A stretch of 64,000 nucleotides of DNA from Methylocella silvestris BL2 (lineage in GTDB: Bacteria; Pseudomonadota; Alphaproteobacteria; Rhizobiales; Beijerinckiaceae), in assembly GCF_000021745.1 (NCBI RefSeq), contig NC_011666.1, positions 3,623,001-3,687,000 on the forward strand, read 5' to 3'. Shown piece after piece: positions 63,710 to 64,000 of the stretch (positions are counted from its first letter, which is position 1; each line of letters begins with the position of its first letter). Made by a program: the position numbers and the translations under genes. Below the pieces are notes generated by a model. That model had not been told where the DNA came from and ran no database searches. It saw only the letters and a list, made by a program, of their open reading frames with translations.

Positions 63710-64000
63710 TCAGTCGGCGCTGGACTGTTTCGGCGCGGCGGGCGCCTCGCGTTGCGCGCCGCGGTGCCAGGAGTAAACGACGCCGAGGCCGAGCAGGGCG
63801 ACGATCAGCCCAAGGACCACGGCGATCGCCGATTGCTGGAGCCAGGCGATGCCGGGCACGGCGAGAGCCATGACGACGCCGATAAAGCAGATCTGCCAGG
63901 ATAGAATGTTGATGCCGGCGGTGACCGTCCCGAGCCCAAGCAGCAAAAGCACGGTGAGGCCCGTGGCTTCCGGATTGAGCAGCCTTTGCACGCCGGGCAG
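63710..64000 (-). CDS. Paralogous membrane protein, cut by the window end
   Basis: Only the C-terminal part of this gene lies in the window. It reads TGLTVLLLLGLGTVTAGIN, CFIGVVMALAVPGIAWLQQSAIAVVLGLIVALLGLGVVY and a polar tail QREAPAAPKQSSAD. It aligns closely with the C-terminal half of the preceding 184-residue protein, and the coding frame continues past 64000. The GTG near the end corresponds to an internal Val in the paralogue, not a start. Confidence 0.75.
   Translation of the reverse strand: MPGVQRLLNPEATGLTVLLLLGLGTVTAGINILSWQICFIGVVMALAVPGIAWLQQSAIAVVLGLIVALLGLGVVYSWHRGAQREAPAAPKQSSAD

Noticed and set aside
1-64000. CRISPR array, insertion sequence, prophage or rRNA operon
   Set aside because: No regularly spaced repeats, transposase or phage-structural genes, or rRNA-like sequence were seen.

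Overview
The window is G+C-rich, densely coded bacterial DNA with short intergenic gaps. Gene content (NRPS siderophore locus with FecI-type sigma factors, selenocysteine formate dehydrogenase-N, DyP/encapsulin, LysE, DUF1656/HlyD/FUSC efflux) and two palindromic intergenic repeats that resemble elements common in Hyphomicrobiales (Rhizobiales) suggest an alphaproteobacterium, perhaps near Beijerinckiaceae/Methylocystaceae. That placement is inference; there is no rRNA or phylogenetic marker here.

Layout. 1-9.2 kb: extensin-like protein, soluble transhydrogenase (sthA), Crp/Fnr regulator, LysE exporter, a two-gene RND efflux pump and a SnoaL-like protein. 9.2-11.1 kb: a family 1 encapsulin and its DyP peroxidase cargo, overlapping by 8 bp, with a visible C-terminal targeting peptide. 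11.5-14.7 kb: a response regulator and a hybrid histidine kinase that is broken by an in-frame amber codon and has no good start. 15-16.7 kb: a TetR/SDR divergent pair with a clear double operator between them.

16.9-32.5 kb is an iron/siderophore locus: truncated FecR, FecI-like sigma, PepSY membrane protein, amino-acid N-hydroxylase, a single-module NRPS (C-A-PCP-TE) and, divergently, an IucB-type acyltransferase, a MATE exporter and a cystathionine-gamma-synthase-type PLP enzyme in one coupled operon, then a second ECF sigma factor and a TonB-dependent receptor. The expected product is a hydroxamate siderophore. The degenerate condensation motif and the PLP enzyme make its structure hard to predict, so it may be undescribed.

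33-45.6 kb is a formate/selenium island: fdnGHI-type formate dehydrogenase with an in-frame UGA and a SECIS-like hairpin, fdhE, a DUF318-type permease, selD, and a minus-strand operon selA - Sel1-repeat gene - selB - small unknown gene. The tRNA-Sec gene (selC) lies wholly inside the 3' end of the selB reading frame, which is the most unusual structure in the window. The island therefore contains both a selenoprotein and the core machinery to make it.

45.8-64 kb: UvrD-type helicase, aldo/keto reductase, HdeD-like protein, an Aae-like efflux set (DUF1656, HlyD, FUSC) split by a LysR regulator and two small secreted proteins, further small secreted proteins, a LuxR-type solo regulator, a hairpin-rich non-coding stretch, membrane proteins of unknown function, mtnA, and two paralogous membrane proteins, the last running off the window end. 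No rRNA, CRISPR array, insertion sequence or prophage was seen.
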